From Thelonectria olida (lineage: Eukaryota; Ascomycota; Sordariomycetes; Hypocreales; Nectriaceae), in the NCBI GenBank assembly GCA_020736575.1, contig JAGPYM010000047.1:124001-188000 (forward strand): DNA of 64,000 bases, in the 5' to 3' direction. A program made the translations under genes and the position numbers. Each line of letters opens with the position of its first letter. Position 1 is the stretch's first letter. Below are positions 10,118 to 20,851 of the stretch, in pieces. Below the pieces are notes generated by a model that saw only the letters and a program-made list of their open reading frames with translations, had not been told where the DNA came from and ran no database searches.

Positions 10118-11273
10118 GATTTGAACCTCGTGCCCCCCGGTCTGGGCAGAACCTGGTGGATGATGATAGATGATAGTGGATGATTCCTATAGATGCCATT
10201 TGTAAGAAGCATGGCGTGCTGATGTCATAAATCATAATTTATTGTGCGACAACATTAGGTCACTACAAGTTAGAATTAATTACATTGAAAGCCATAATGT
10301 ATCTGAGACGGCCACTTGTGATGGCTTCATAGGTCTCACTGTATCCCGATCGCACCCCCAGTTCCCGCAATCGCTAACAACCCCTGATCATCTCATTGGC
10401 TGCAGAAACCTAGGTACCTTGCCACCAGCTAGGTTCGCTGGGAATTCTACATCGGCCTGTTAGATAATCCTTACCCCGCCGCTTTTGCGAGCGCATCCAT
10501 GCTAGCCAGTGTCGATGGGATGGTCTGTGCTTAGAATCTTCTCCTAAGCTCGAGTGTTTTGGTCCCATATGAGATCCAGAAGCTTCTAAGGATTAGGGCG
10601 AGACAAGTTAACTTACATTACAGTTGCTCGACGGCGATTCGGATGCAGACAGGGACTCGGAGGCAAGTCGCCCCCCAGTGCTCGAAGCTTCGAGAAGTCA
10701 TTATGGCGTCATCCTTGACCAGACGTCTATGACCTCAATGATCGCATCGGGAACGTCGTAATCTCGTGACTGACGGACGTCACGATGCCGACTACCAGAG
10801 CTACCATTGGAAGTCGTCCTCTGCAATCGGACCATTCTCACATGACAACAGCCTCCGGACACCGGAGCAAAGAAGGTGAACAGCCAGTTGTAGCGGCGGC
10901 AAGCCATGGCCACTGATTCAGCCCAGATAAATCTACAGCATAAAAGATGAACTTTCTCTCAGATTTCCATTGTGTATCCCCAAGTCCAAGTCCCAACCCT
11001 GTTTACCATCACCCCCAAGTTGCTGATTCAACCATCGTCGAGCCACAGAGAGCGGCTCGGTAAGTTCTATTCTCAGGGGGAGATATCCATTAGAAATAGC
11101 TTTACGCGAGTTGTTGGCGGATTGACCGAACCTTTCCTCTTGCGTCAGCGGCTGGGGCAAGCAATTTGCCGACTCTAAACGCCTAGAGATTTACGATATA
11201 AAAATGTGCCAACCCTGTGGTCGTTACCTTAGGCTCCCAAACCAAAACCTGTAAGCCTTCTAACACTTCCAAT
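10118..11273. other. No gene seen
   Basis: Only short unassigned frames occur here (for example 10701-10913 and 10933-11160, minus). The distal end should carry the promoter of the small gene at 11274. Confidence 0.4.
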
Positions 11274-11549
11274 ATGTCGTCGCATCTAGAATGGACGTTT
11301 GATCCATGCCTCGGCTGCGGAAGGCAGACAGAGGGAACAGCTTACTGCTCTTATTCCTGTCGGTTGTTAGACTACGAGAAGACCCCGGCATCCATTCACC
11401 GTTCGAGCTGGCATCCTCTACGGATCACACCGTCTTCCTCGACACTCGCAGCTGGAGAAGTCACGGCTTTAACCAAGGCAGAGGAGGAATTGAGAGCATA
11501 CAATATGTCGTTGGACCAGTCGAAGATGCGGAGGAGGGTGTCGTATTGA
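11274..11549 (+). CDS. Ecl1-type life-span regulatory factor-like small protein
   Basis: This 91-residue frame starts at MSSHLEWTF. The N-terminal CLGCGRQTEGTAYCSYSCR gives the Cys-x2-Cys...Cys-x3-Cys arrangement seen in the Ecl1 family, small fungal proteins that extend chronological life span and respond to nutrient or zinc stress in fission yeast. The rest is Ser/Thr-rich and then charged. The length is within the family range. I chose this Met rather than 11217 because the upstream part has no family character. The identification rests mainly on the Cys module. Confidence 0.6.
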   Translation: MSSHLEWTFDPCLGCGRQTEGTAYCSYSCRLLDYEKTPASIHRSSWHPLRITPSSSTLAAGEVTALTKAEEELRAYNMSLDQSKMRRRVSY

Positions 11550-12274
11550 AGACTGACTCTCTCCATTCACGTTCCCACTCAAGGGCTTAATGGCTTTACC
11601 GATGGCTATAAAGCACGTCTCCTAAAATAGAGCCACCAAGGCCTCTAACCCTGAGAACATGTTCTAGCGGGGTTAGCCACGAGTTGTGAAAAGGGGGTGC
11701 CGACTCACTGAAGGCGTGATACTTCTAGTATGCCGTCGCCTTAGCGAGATAGGTCAGGATGCTTACATATAACTTAAGCAATACATATATTAGTTTATCT
11801 ACAACTTACAACTGTGAGCCTTTCAGCAGACGTTCGATAAGATCATTATAATATATAGATTTCACAAAGCGGCGATTCTCTTAAGCAGCGTATTAAAGCA
11901 TTCAAGACTTCTCAGGCAATACACCCCGGCATTTAGATGGCAAGCCCAAGTGGACCCCTCGAACAAGCGAGTCCAAGCTAACGCTAGAAGCGGATATGTA
12001 TGAGATGAGGAAGCGATTACTCTCAGCAAGGAAAGATGCAGATAGGTTTAGTTCCCTTGTTTTTCGAAGTGCCGATAGGTTATGGGTTGATCGTTGTTAA
12101 TCAATCATCCGAGAGACAAGATAGAAAAATAAAGATACCATGAAAGATGAACAAACATTTATGGGCATCCTCTCAATTGCAACTAACCGTGCCTATCAAA
12201 TAAAAAGGGCTATTTACACAACACTCGGTGACTTTTTCGACCTTTATGAGAGTGAATGATGAAAGGATGATGCA
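11550..12274. other. No gene seen
   Basis: The stretch is moderately AT-rich, with no domain or repeat recognised. Confidence 0.4.
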
Positions 12275-12589
12275 TTAAAGGAAGATGCCTGACCCATACC
12301 CGTGCTTCTTGGATTGTTGACGGGAATACATGAGCAAATCATAAGCGAGAATGTCTAGCTGTTGGAATAGGTTTTGTACATGCACCTTATCCAGTAGCTC
12401 TGGATGTGCGTGAAATGCCTTGACAACAGCCTCACGCATTCCTCTGTCGTCCAAATGGTCGAAGTGTACGCTTCTTGCGTGGCGGTTAAGAAATCGTCCG
12501 TGTTCCAAGACGTAGACGATGGCACGATGCGCAGTGCAGTTCCTGTTAGAGGAGACGAGGGTGGGATCGGAGTAATTGCCGGCAGTCAT
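12275..12589 (-). CDS. Hypothetical protein (104 aa), unrecognised
   Basis: A 104-residue frame has coding-like composition and a helical C-terminal half (VHVQNLFQQLDILAYDLLMY). No domain, signal peptide or membrane segment is seen. It might be the tail of a broken gene. Confidence 0.35.
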   Translation of the reverse strand: MTAGNYSDPTLVSSNRNCTAHRAIVYVLEHGRFLNRHARSVHFDHLDDRGMREAVVKAFHAHPELLDKVHVQNLFQQLDILAYDLLMYSRQQSKKHGYGSGIFL

Positions 12590-12726
12590 GAGTCTAGATA
12601 ATTGCTGTAAATGATAATTACCATGGGAAAGGTAGGATGCAAATACCTTTCTAACGAATCCAACAATTCGTACGTCGGCATGAGGATCACAATTCTATTT
12701 CCTTCACAGAGAAGCCTACTGAGGAC

Positions 12727-12990
12727 TTGGACACAGCTGGCAAATCTCCTCAAGCCTCAGAATCCTCCTCTTCTGTAGCCTCCAGAAAACGATTTCGTAT
12801 CCCTACAGCAACCGACATCTGGACAGAGAGTCGTCAGCCAAGCAGCAAAGAACCCGAGCGCAATAGGCACGGCCAGAAGATATGGTACTGCAAACGCTGT
12901 GCCTACTCCCAGACTGCTCACCACCGAGTTCGAGGCCATCTCCGGGATAAGCAACAAGCATACGCCATTGCCAAACAACCATCAACTTGA
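12727..12990 (+). pseudogene. hAT transposase N-terminal BED-finger fragment
   Basis: The frame reads EPERNRHGQKIWYCKRC, then HHRVRGHLRD. This fits the start of fungal hAT transposases, where an EPER...WYCKxC segment begins a BED zinc finger. The finger is degenerate after the Cys pair, and no catalytic domain follows. Instead a CHAT-domain gene remnant begins within about 40 bp. Confidence 0.55.
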
Positions 12991-13024
12991 TTCCTTTATT
13001 AACTCCCCGTTCATTACAAAATAC

Positions 13025-14635
13025 AGATAAGCGGCACCTCCTCTCCCTGGCTGTTGGACCATCGTCAGACGCGGCAGCCAATGCTCTCCACGCCAACAGA
13101 GGCCCTGCTGCCGCTATCGAACTGCTTGAGACCGGCCGTGGTGTCATCGCGGGAACTCTCTTCGAGCAATCCGACTTTCTGCTCTCAAATGCGAACATCC
13201 CGAGCTGGCGAGTTCCTTTATCGTCTTACGAGATCAACTGGACGCTCCGGCACCAGCTTCACAGACTTCTCTCATAGCCCAGCGCCCCACCGAGGCCACA
13301 GACATGGAAGGCGATCGGCATCGGAAGGCTGAGCAACTCACTCACCTCCTTAAGTCAATTCGTTCGAAGCCCGTGAGCGATTCATCCTCTCCGCATCAGA
13401 GTCCGATATGCTCGAGGCCGCACGGCACGGCCCGATCGTTGTCGTGAATGTGAGCTCGTATCGCTGCGATACTTTGGTCATTGAGCAGTCCAGCATCCGA
13501 CTGATAGTGTTGAGATCCGTTGTTTGACGGATCACTGGCTATTCCCATCCATTGGTGGCTGGGATGTGGATGTCTTCTTGTCAATAGCTTCCGCTGGTTA
13601 GCGCCAGTTTTCTTCTTCAATCAATACAATATGCTCACTTCAACAGATAGAACTACCACATCTCTCCCAAGAGGCGCTCAACGACCATGTTAGGAAACTT
13701 GAAACTCTCGACACGCTTGGATGGCTCTGGGATGCCATCGCCTGTCCCGTTCTTAATGCTCTAGGCTTACTGGGCCTCCTTCGGACAGTCAGTGGCCGCA
13801 CCTGTAGTGGGTCCCCACTAGCATACTGACCCGGTTTCCACTCCATACAGCGGGACACCATCTGAGGCGCACGGCGAGACAGCGCTAGACAGGGTCGTCT
13901 CATCTTATGCCTCGTCCGTCAAGGCGATCATTCATAGTCGCCGACGGCAACATCTACCGCCGGCAGACGGGGAGTCCCGAAATGCTGTTGTCGTTGCCAT
14001 GCAGGACACGCCAAAGCAAAAGCCGCTCGAGTACGCGAATAGCGAGGTCGATGCGGTAGTAGCTGTTCTCAACTCGATGGGATTGCCCCACGACCGGCCT
14101 CAACCGTGCAAGACCGACGTTTCGTCGGCCTTAGAGACCTGCAGGATATTCCACTTTGCCGGCCACGGCAGCACGCATCCCACAGAACCGCTAAAGAGGC
14201 AGCTGCTCCTCGACGATTGGGATCGGGAGCCATTCACGGTGGCGAGTCTCCTGGAGACCAACCTGACCTTGCAACCGCCATTCCTGGCCTATCTCTCGGC
14301 ATGCGGGACTGGTCAGATTCTAGATAAGGGGTCTATTGACGAAAGCATCCATCTTGCCAATGCTTGCCAGCTGGCGGGGTTCCGTCACGTGGTGGGCACG
14401 CTTTCGAGCGGCGAGAATGACGTATGAGTTTCTGCGGGATGACAAGATAAAGGATGAGTGCGTGAGCCGGGGGCTTCACCGGGCGATGAGGGCGGTCCGA
14501 GACCGGTGGGTAGACGGCGAGGATGCGGCGCCCGGAAAGTCAGGCTTGTCGAAAGCGGAAAGGGATGCTCAATTGAAACACGGGTCGGAGGCGAGGCGGC
14601 CACTCTGGGTCCCTTATGTTCACTTCGGTGTTTAA
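13025..14635 (+). pseudogene. Broken CHAT-domain (caspase-like) protein gene
   Basis: Across several frames the sequence gives the C-terminal half of a fungal TPR-CHAT protein: the helical region AAIELLETGRGVIAGTL (about 13110-13160), ARHGPIVVVNVSSYRCD (about 13417-13470), then the CHAT peptidase fold with FHFAGHGSTHP (about 14151-14183) and LAYLSACGTG (about 14286-14315). The His and Cys of the expected catalytic dyad are both still present. CHAT domains are caspase-related peptidases, often tied to immunity or regulated cell death. Frame changes near 13185, 13360, 13800 and 14410, with stops between them, prevent a full product. The TPR half is missing. Residues around the dyad are well kept, so decay may be recent. 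Confidence 0.72.
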
Positions 14636-14694
14636 TTCAGAAGTTGTGTTTATTCCGTTCAGAACCCGGCAAGAAAGAGCTTTGAGTTAAAACC

Positions 14695-14775
14695 GTGCAC
14701 AGACGAAAAGATTGTAGCTCGTCACCTTGCTTGGCAGGGATGGGGGCGCACGGACGAAAAGCTTGTAGTTCGTCA
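14695..14775 (+). repeat. Pair of 30-bp direct repeats
   Basis: The units 14695-14724 and 14746-14775 share the pattern G(T/C)GCAC(A/G)GACGAAAAG and TTGTAG(C/T)TCGTCA, with 4 mismatches. A related word (GTGCACGGACGAAAA) recurs at 49462-49476 next to other debris. Confidence 0.6.
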
Positions 14776-14796
14776 GACTATGATGGGTAATTGGTA

Positions 14797-15447
14797 CAGT
14801 GGGGTGCCAAAAGTCTGTCAAAAAAAGTCGCGTCGCGTAATCCTCCTAACACAACCGTGACACCCCCTTTTTTTTCAACACACCACAACTTTGCACAATG
14901 ACATCCAATTTGCGAACTTTTGGCACCATTATATCCGGCAATCGTCAATCTGGTCAGGAAATCGATCCCGAGACCCGTTCGGCCATTTTCGCAGCTGTAG
15001 ACCTAGGCGAAAAGAAGAGTGATGTCGCACGCGACTTTGGCGTGTCACCTAGTGCTGTGACACGCATCATTCAACGGTTCGAACAGACACAGTCAGTCCA
15101 TTCACAACCTCGCTCTGGACGTCCAAAGAGTCTCTCGCCACGGGATAAACGTGCTATCGTTCGCAAAGTCCATCAAAATAACGATATTACACGGGGGGAG
15201 CTTGTTTATGAACTCCAGCTCCCAGTAAGCGTGACGACAATCCGCCGGGCTTTGAACGAGATTAACTTGCGCAAGTGGCGGTCTAAAAGGAGAATTTATA
15301 TAACAAAAGATACAGCGAAAGAGCGGTATTCCTGGACACTAACTTGGCGCAAAAACGAAGACGAATTGATGCAGGTATGTACTGTCAAAGATAAAGTGTC
15401 AGTCCGCCCACTAAGCACCATCTAAGGTCATCTTTTCCGATGAGTGT
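14797..15447 (+). mobile_element. Tc1/mariner element, 5' half
   Basis: A TA dinucleotide (14795-14796) precedes a terminal repeat with CCAAAAGTCTGTCAAA, the same words seen at the end of the half-element at 34978. The transposase starts at 14898 with a homeodomain-like HTH (EIDPETRSAIFAAVD...GVSPSAVTRIIQRF) and a GRPKSLSPRDKR linker typical of Tc1 transposases. It runs to the first catalytic motif (IFSDE, about 15427-15444), where it is cut by the LTR at 15448. The rest of the catalytic domain lies 20 kb away on the minus strand (34978-35720). The last five bases, AGTGT (15443-15447), match the ACACT that abuts the other half. Confidence 0.82.
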
Positions 15448-15680
15448 TGTTGGACTCTCGAGGGGTCAGTGTGTGGTCCGAGTTAGGTAGTTCAATAGAA
15501 ATAAAATTAGTAATATCAGGGGCCTAAAATCAGGCTATTCAATTGATCAAATGGTCCTCTTGATGACCTGTTCAAAGTGATGATCCTGATGATGTTCTCT
15601 CCCCGTTCGAGGGAGCGGGATTCCGCATTTCCCCTCTTTTCTAGGTCACATGCCAAGGCTCTAGCCTGTTTCGTCTGACA
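15448..15680 (+). repeat. Solo LTR (233 bp), copy A
   Basis: It begins TGTTGGACTCTCGAGG and ends TTTCGTCTGACA, with TG...CA ends; TGTTGG is a common start for Ty1/copia LTRs. An inverted copy of exactly the same length is at 35721-35953. AGTGT flanks its 5' end, but GTATT follows its 3' end, so the two flanks do not match within this locus. Confidence 0.8.
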
Positions 15681-15689
15681 GTATTACTG

Positions 15690-15841
15690 GCTTATATGCT
15701 CAGGGTGACACGTCAGAACAGTGTCCGCCCGAGGATGGCCGAACCAGGTTAGAGGTCTGTGGGAAGTGCGGTAAGCCCGAATATAATTCCTGGACGTGTG
15801 AGAAAGATGAAGAGGTGATCCATGTATATGCGTCCGACTAG
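15690..15841 (+). pseudogene. Pogo-type transposase C-terminal fragment
   Basis: An open run ends CGKCGKPEYNSWTCEKDEE...YASD and a stop at 15841. This Cys-x2-Cys...Cys module resembles the short zinc-knuckle-like tail of many fungal pogo transposases. It abuts the LTR, with no catalytic part present. Confidence 0.5.
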
Positions 15842-15929
15842 AATAACCGATTGTAGCCGTTGTGGTACTATGACTGAGCTCAATTGTGATAAGTGTGGTG
15901 GAAATTCCGCCACTCGCTTATCAACCACG

Positions 15930-16684
15930 TTAGAGGAAGACCCTGCGGGGGAAGCTAACCCCCTCAACGGCAGGCTCGTCGACGAACCAGCTGCACCGCA
16001 CGCCAGTCGCCTCGTTGACGAGGGAGCAGGGCAGACCGCCGTTGGTGTCGAAATCTGCTTTATGATGTCCTTCTTACCGCCGCCGGTAGCGACAAAGGCG
16101 ACGCGGACGGCATGGGCGACGACGGGAAGAGTGAGAGCAATGCGGTGTTGGGGAGGCTTGGGGGAGTCGTCGATGGGAGCGACCCAAGAGCTCGTCTCAC
16201 GGAGGAGGGCGTAGCCGTCGGGTCCGCAGCTGGGGAGGAGAAGATCAAAGATGGGGAGGCGGACGGAGTCGCGGCTGGCAAAGCTAGCGACGAGGGTCTG
16301 CTGATACTGATCGGCGAGCTCCCGGAGGCCTTCCAGATGGGTGGTGCCGATAGGGTGAACGCTGGGCTTCTGGTCTTCGGGGATCTTATCGAGCAGCTCC
16401 TTCTTGAGGAAAGCGTAGTTGGAGTCGTCGTGATCAAGAGGCACGGCATGCTCATGGGTGAAGAAGATCTCCCACCTGGCCAATTCAACCTGATCGTTGG
16501 GGCCGGGAGGGGCTAGCAGGGCAGCGGCCAAAGTCTTGGGTAGTGAGCCGCTCGAGACAGCGAGCTTGAAGGCGCCATGGCGCGCGATGCCGGCCGCTTG
16601 GCTCTGGATGATGTAAGCGCGGAGAACCGGAGCAAAGGCGTCAACGTTGGGAAAGGCGAAGAGGTTGGGTTGGGCTTTGCCCAT
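15930..16684 (-). pseudogene. Broken 6-phosphogluconolactonase gene
   Basis: From the Met at 16684 the frame gives a clear 6-phosphogluconolactonase (pentose phosphate pathway, hydrolysis of 6-phosphogluconolactone): FKLAVSSGSLPKTLA, then RWEIFFTHEHAVPLDHDDSNY, then LLPSCGPDG. Directly after GPDG (about 16211) the family motif H-T-C-S-L-F-P-G-H is absent: about ten residues with the catalytic His are deleted and ALLRETSSW follows. A one-base frameshift near 16052 then throws the C-terminal region (FDTNGGLPCSLVNE...) into another frame, which ends at 15930. High GC and intact flanks suggest a young duplicate. The true enzyme is presumably encoded elsewhere. Confidence 0.85.
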
Positions 16685-17044
16685 TATGGCGGTTGTCTTC
16701 TGCGGGATTTGAGACCGCGGATGAAGGGCGGGGAGGGGCAAAGAGATGCGGGAGCAGATGGAAATGGATGTTTACGCGACGAAACCGAGAGGATAGGGCA
16801 CCACGAAAGGTGGGAGCGGTTGAGGCTGAGACGAGTTGCTCTCGTTCTCTCTCTTTCTCTTTCTCTATCTCTGGTTTGAATGGATGGATAGATAGATAGA
16901 CAGGTAACTACCTTGAGATAATGAGGATGAGATAAGTCAGGTTGTTATTGAAGTGTGGATAGGATGAGAGCGAATATTTATTTGATGGAGGGAGCGGGGC
17001 TAGGTTTGGGTGAAGATTTTGGGGTGAAAGGTTGGAAAAATACT
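16685..17044. repeat. CT-rich and GATA simple repeats in a gene-free stretch
   Basis: A polypyrimidine tract (about 16845-16874, CTCTCTCTTTCTCTTTCTCT) is followed by GGATGGATAGATAGATAGA (about 16880-16900). It lies upstream of the broken lactonase gene, where fungal promoters often have CT tracts. No gene is seen here. Confidence 0.6.
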
Positions 17045-18110
17045 TGTGAGATCCTTTCGGCCACTACCGATTCTAATACCTTGCCGAGGGTGGCGAGCAG
17101 TGAGATCGGCCGCCAGGCTCTGGCCGTCGTGTAGTCCTCTTTATCGGGCTTTGTAAGCGGTATGATCTTTGCATGCTTCCACTGGTCAGGCAGCGTTCCC
17201 TCCTCCAGAGATGCTCGGAAAATAGATATCACCCTATGCTTGACTACTGGCCACACCTGTTTCCATACCATCACCGGTAGCCCGTCTTCCCCGGGGCCTT
17301 CCATGACTTTGCCGCGAATAATTGTCGTTCCACCTCCTCCAGTGTGATATCGGGCATCGCCACAGGAGCCCTCTGAGGCCTAGGGCCTTCGTCTTCGATG
17401 TCGTTCGGCAGGGGAGGAAAGAACGTGGACAGCAGTTCTTCAGCTTGCTCCCTGTGGCTCGTCGTAGTTGTCCCATCAGCCCTGACCAGCTGCGGTACTT
17501 TGCCAAACGCAGTATCATCTCCCGACTTCAGGTACTTAGCTGCCTCCCAGATGTTGTCGTTATCCGCAAGAAATTCGTTCCAGTGGTTCTTCTTTTGTTG
17601 TCTGATAGCACTATGATACTGCTTTGAGGCCCCGTTGCCATCTCCTCCAGTTCCGTTCTGATTCGTCCTGCCCGTCTCTCAGCTCGAGCATGGTTCCTCC
17701 AGTATGTGTATATCTGGCGAAGCTGAGTCAGATCCGTCGTCCACCATCGTTTGGCGTACGGCGACGGCTTGGCTTTTGGTGTCAGGGAGTGAACCGCCTC
17801 CGTAACCACTGACATCAACCTGTCGGTCTTGTCCTGTACTGTGCCTTCCGATGGCGTTGTCTCCAGCGCGCTTGCAATTCTTGCGTTGATTTCTTTCCAC
17901 GGCGCGTTTTCAGGAGAAGTCGATCCTGCTGTTTAGGTTCAGGAACCGAAATGTCGAAGGTCGTGTTAATCGCCCAATGATCAGAGCCATGTTCCGTCCC
18001 ATGTATTGCGCATTTGACAATCAAGGCCGTCAACTCCTCCGAAGCCAGGGCCAAGTCGACCGTTGTGTCAAAGTCTCCGCCATTCCACGTCTTCGTTCCT
18101 CTGGGAAGCA
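17045..18110 (-). mobile_element. Tad-like LINE fragment: endonuclease end and start of reverse transcriptase
   Basis: On the minus strand, in several frames, it reads the C-terminal end of an AP-type endonuclease (LPRGTKTWNGGDFDTTVDLA, EHGSDHWAINTTF), a linker with KRWWTTDLTQLRQ, and the first part of the reverse transcriptase ([45 protein letters not shown]). It ends abruptly after ERIS at about 17045. Its 5' side joins the amidase remnant at about 18107. The missing downstream part of the RT matches what is present at 46457-48460, although that may belong to a different copy. Confidence 0.8.
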
Positions 18111-19873
18111 TCTCCTAGTTTGACGACTAGATCTAGCAACATTTTGTCACACCCGGCACCACCGATTACTCCTACGCTCACTGGCAGCTCCTCTTCACTC
18201 ATGCCCACACTCGAGTTGTACTTTCGAATCCCAATGGGCACTGCATAGTCTGGCAAGCCAGCTAGAGCCGCTTGCAGTGTGTTGAGATACGATGAAGCGG
18301 GCGAGGGAGAAGAGTTGAGGGACTCGTCTCGATATATCTCAAGTCCTGGAGCGAGGGGGTAAAGAACCAGAGCTTCTTCGCAGCTCGGTACCAGTTGCGA
18401 GGTATACCATTCTCTGTAGACTTTGAGATGGTGAACCGCCACCTCGTAACTCTTATCGTCAACTTGACTCGCGATAGCGAGGCCACTGCGAGGAACAGGA
18501 TTGATGAATGGGAATCTTTCGAATTGTTCCTGGTACTCAGCGATGAAGGGTGCGCCAACGGCTCGCCATTGATCCTGGATCAGAACAAAAGGATAGTCGC
18601 TGATGAAAGCAGCAAGACCTCCCTTGTTGCCGGTATGTTGAATGAATGATTTACTTGTGTTGACATGCTCAACCTTGGCGTCAAGAAGCGTTGAAAGATC
18701 CTTGATGAACTTGTCAAATATGGGCATGGACGTCTCATTCGGGGACGGCCAGAACTCCTCGGGCAGGACGATGCGCTTCGGAAATGAGGTGTAACTGGCC
18801 TTGGCTTTGAACCAACTTGTATACGCCGTCCGCAGCAGTTTCGCATCTCGGGCCATCAAGCTGGGTGTATCCATCTTGGCAGAGATGGGCAAAATGCCAT
18901 CGAGAGGTAAGCTCGCGTTGGTGATTCGCATCCCGAAAAGGCCATTTGCCATAGATGGTCCTCGGAGGGATCTAGTAGTATCGGTTCCCGTGCCGAGGTC
19001 TAGCCAGTCATACGAGGCTAGCGCTGCGCCAGTGCCGCAAGAAGAAGACGATGGGCTTTGATATCCGTCGCCTCGGGGATTGAACGGCGCGAGCTGGTCG
19101 GCGTAGCTTGCCGTAGGCACCTCGCCGGCGGCAAACTGCGCCGTCTTGAGTTTTCCGATGATGACGGCACCCAAGTCGACGAGACGCTGGCGGGACGACG
19201 CTGTCTCGTTGGCGGGCGGGTAGAGCGCAAAGTAGGCGCGGGAGCCGGCGCCTGTCTTGATTCCCTTCAGGTCAAAGATGTCCTTGACGCTAAGCGCAGT
19301 CCCGAGAGCGGCCGCTTCTTGGAAGGCTTTGGATAGTAATGACGTGAGGGAACTGGGATGCTGATCGCTGCATTGACGCTCTCGCCAACTGCTGCGACGG
19401 TCGGTATGTATGGTCCATCTTCTCCCTCGATCATGCCCAGACGAAGGCCATGTTGTAGTCGAGATACAACCTGTACACTCTGGTCAAGGAGCCAGACGGA
19501 TGAAGGAAATATGGTCCAGAAGGCAGGTCTCCTTTGGATGTCGAAACAAAGTCTCGAGACAGGTTGATTTGAAATGGTGTTTAACCGTGTTCGACAACTG
19601 GACCCCTGCAGGGAGAATGATTGTCGACAAGAACGAGTTGGAGATGACATCGTCACCGTCTAGAAGCTCATTGATTTTCTTTTCTAGATCATCTACCGAT
19701 GAGGGTAGTTTGTTGAGATAGGTCGCTGGCAATACATTGCCGAGCTTGGAGTGCTGTCCAATCCTCACGGAACCTGCAACAAACTCCGGAGAGAGGAAGG
19801 TTGTGCCATTAAGCTGAAGAATAGTCGAGGCCCCAACTATCTGAACAAAGGCCAGCAAAAGGGAGAACTGCAT
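18107..19873 (-). pseudogene. Broken secreted amidase-signature gene
   Basis: It starts with a signal peptide (MQFSLLLAFVQIVGAS) and an N-terminal domain of the kind found before fungal amidases. It then reads IPVPSRHYY, KDIFDLKG, LVDLGAVIIGKLKTAQF (likely catalytic Lys) and the amidase-signature Ser/Gly core, SPSSSSCGTGAALASYDWLD...GTGTDTTRSLRGP. The family hydrolyses amide bonds through a Ser-cisSer-Lys triad; the substrate is unknown. Frame changes near 19550, 19450 and 19290 break the N-terminal half. The C-terminus is replaced by LINE sequence at about 18107, so the last residues of the normal protein are absent. The stretch 18107-19280 is open, which suggests the breaks are few and recent. 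Confidence 0.75.
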
Positions 19874-20851
19874 TGCGGCGAAGACTGCACTCCCAAAGAT
19901 ACAGTAGTTGATGACATTGAAGAGTCTACTAGTAAGCTGCCCACTGCCCTACTCAAATATATACACGCGCTCGAACAAGAAAGAGTATGGCACTCATTTG
20001 GATCGGCCCCATAGCCATACAATGCTCTGCTTAAGTGCCTTTGCCCGTAAGGTATTCCCTCCTACTGGTCTGCGGGGAGAAAACCCAGCCCAAGATATTT
20101 GATCCTTCGTGCGCACTAATGTCCCCCCCTGCGCAGGAAATGATTGGATGACGTTAATGGAACAACTTCACGGTGAAGTTGAACTGAGAGATTTATGGGC
20201 GGTTATGTCACTAGCCAAGACCCGGTGCTTCGGGACCGGCTCGGGACCGAGTGTCAAACTTCAAATAAGGTCAGGATATGGCTCTGCTAATGAGGGCCTC
20301 TTCGAATCTCCTGATATGCTGTTGAGGTAATTTGATTCCTGCTGATTTCACCCGCGGATACTGATAGTCAACATCTAAACAAACAGACAATTTACAAGGA
20401 CAAGTGCTTTGGTATCCGTACTAATTATGTTACGCCACTCCCTATTGAATCCCGCTTACACCAGAGCGAAAGTATCCCGGGTCCCTTGCCAATGGAATGA
20501 ACTGGTAAGCTGCAAGGTACCCCGGTCGAACCGGCGGCAGAAGAGTAATGGTATTCTGCTGTGACTAAGGAAACAATGTGCCGTTTGAAGATTCTTGTAT
20601 ATGTTAATGTGAGATTGACATTGCCGTATCACGCATGTATCTGCCTGCCTCATCGTCACATACTGAGGCACAACATTAAAAATCGATTGGGTGACTTGTT
20701 TATTTTCACTTCCTAAGTTCCTATAACATAGCAACGCGTCCCTCATCCTAACATATCCTGAAATGAACCTTATACCGGTCGTCCGCACCATCTCGTTTTG
20801 ACATTTGTAACCACGACATCCTAGGCTAAGATGTGGGACAAAACCATTGTT
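19874..20851. other. No gene seen
   Basis: Short frames only. This is the region between the amidase start and the reticulon stop; it should hold the ancestral amidase promoter and the reticulon 3' flank. Confidence 0.4.

Noticed and set aside
14797..14830. Possible mimp-type miniature element end (CAGTGGGGTGC)
   Set aside because: The following bases (CAAAAGTCTGTC) match the Tc1 half-element at 34978 and lead into a Tc1 transposase, so this is a Tc1 end and not a mimp.
15448..15680. Full-length LTR retrotransposon between 15.4 and 35.9 kb
   Set aside because: The two LTRs are inverted, not direct, and neither has a primer-binding site or polypurine tract beside it, so they are solo LTRs.
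18068..19174. Intact 368-aa amidase gene starting at 19174
   Set aside because: The first codon is TTG inside the domain; homology continues upstream through frameshifts to a signal peptide at 19873, and the last 15 codons are LINE sequence.
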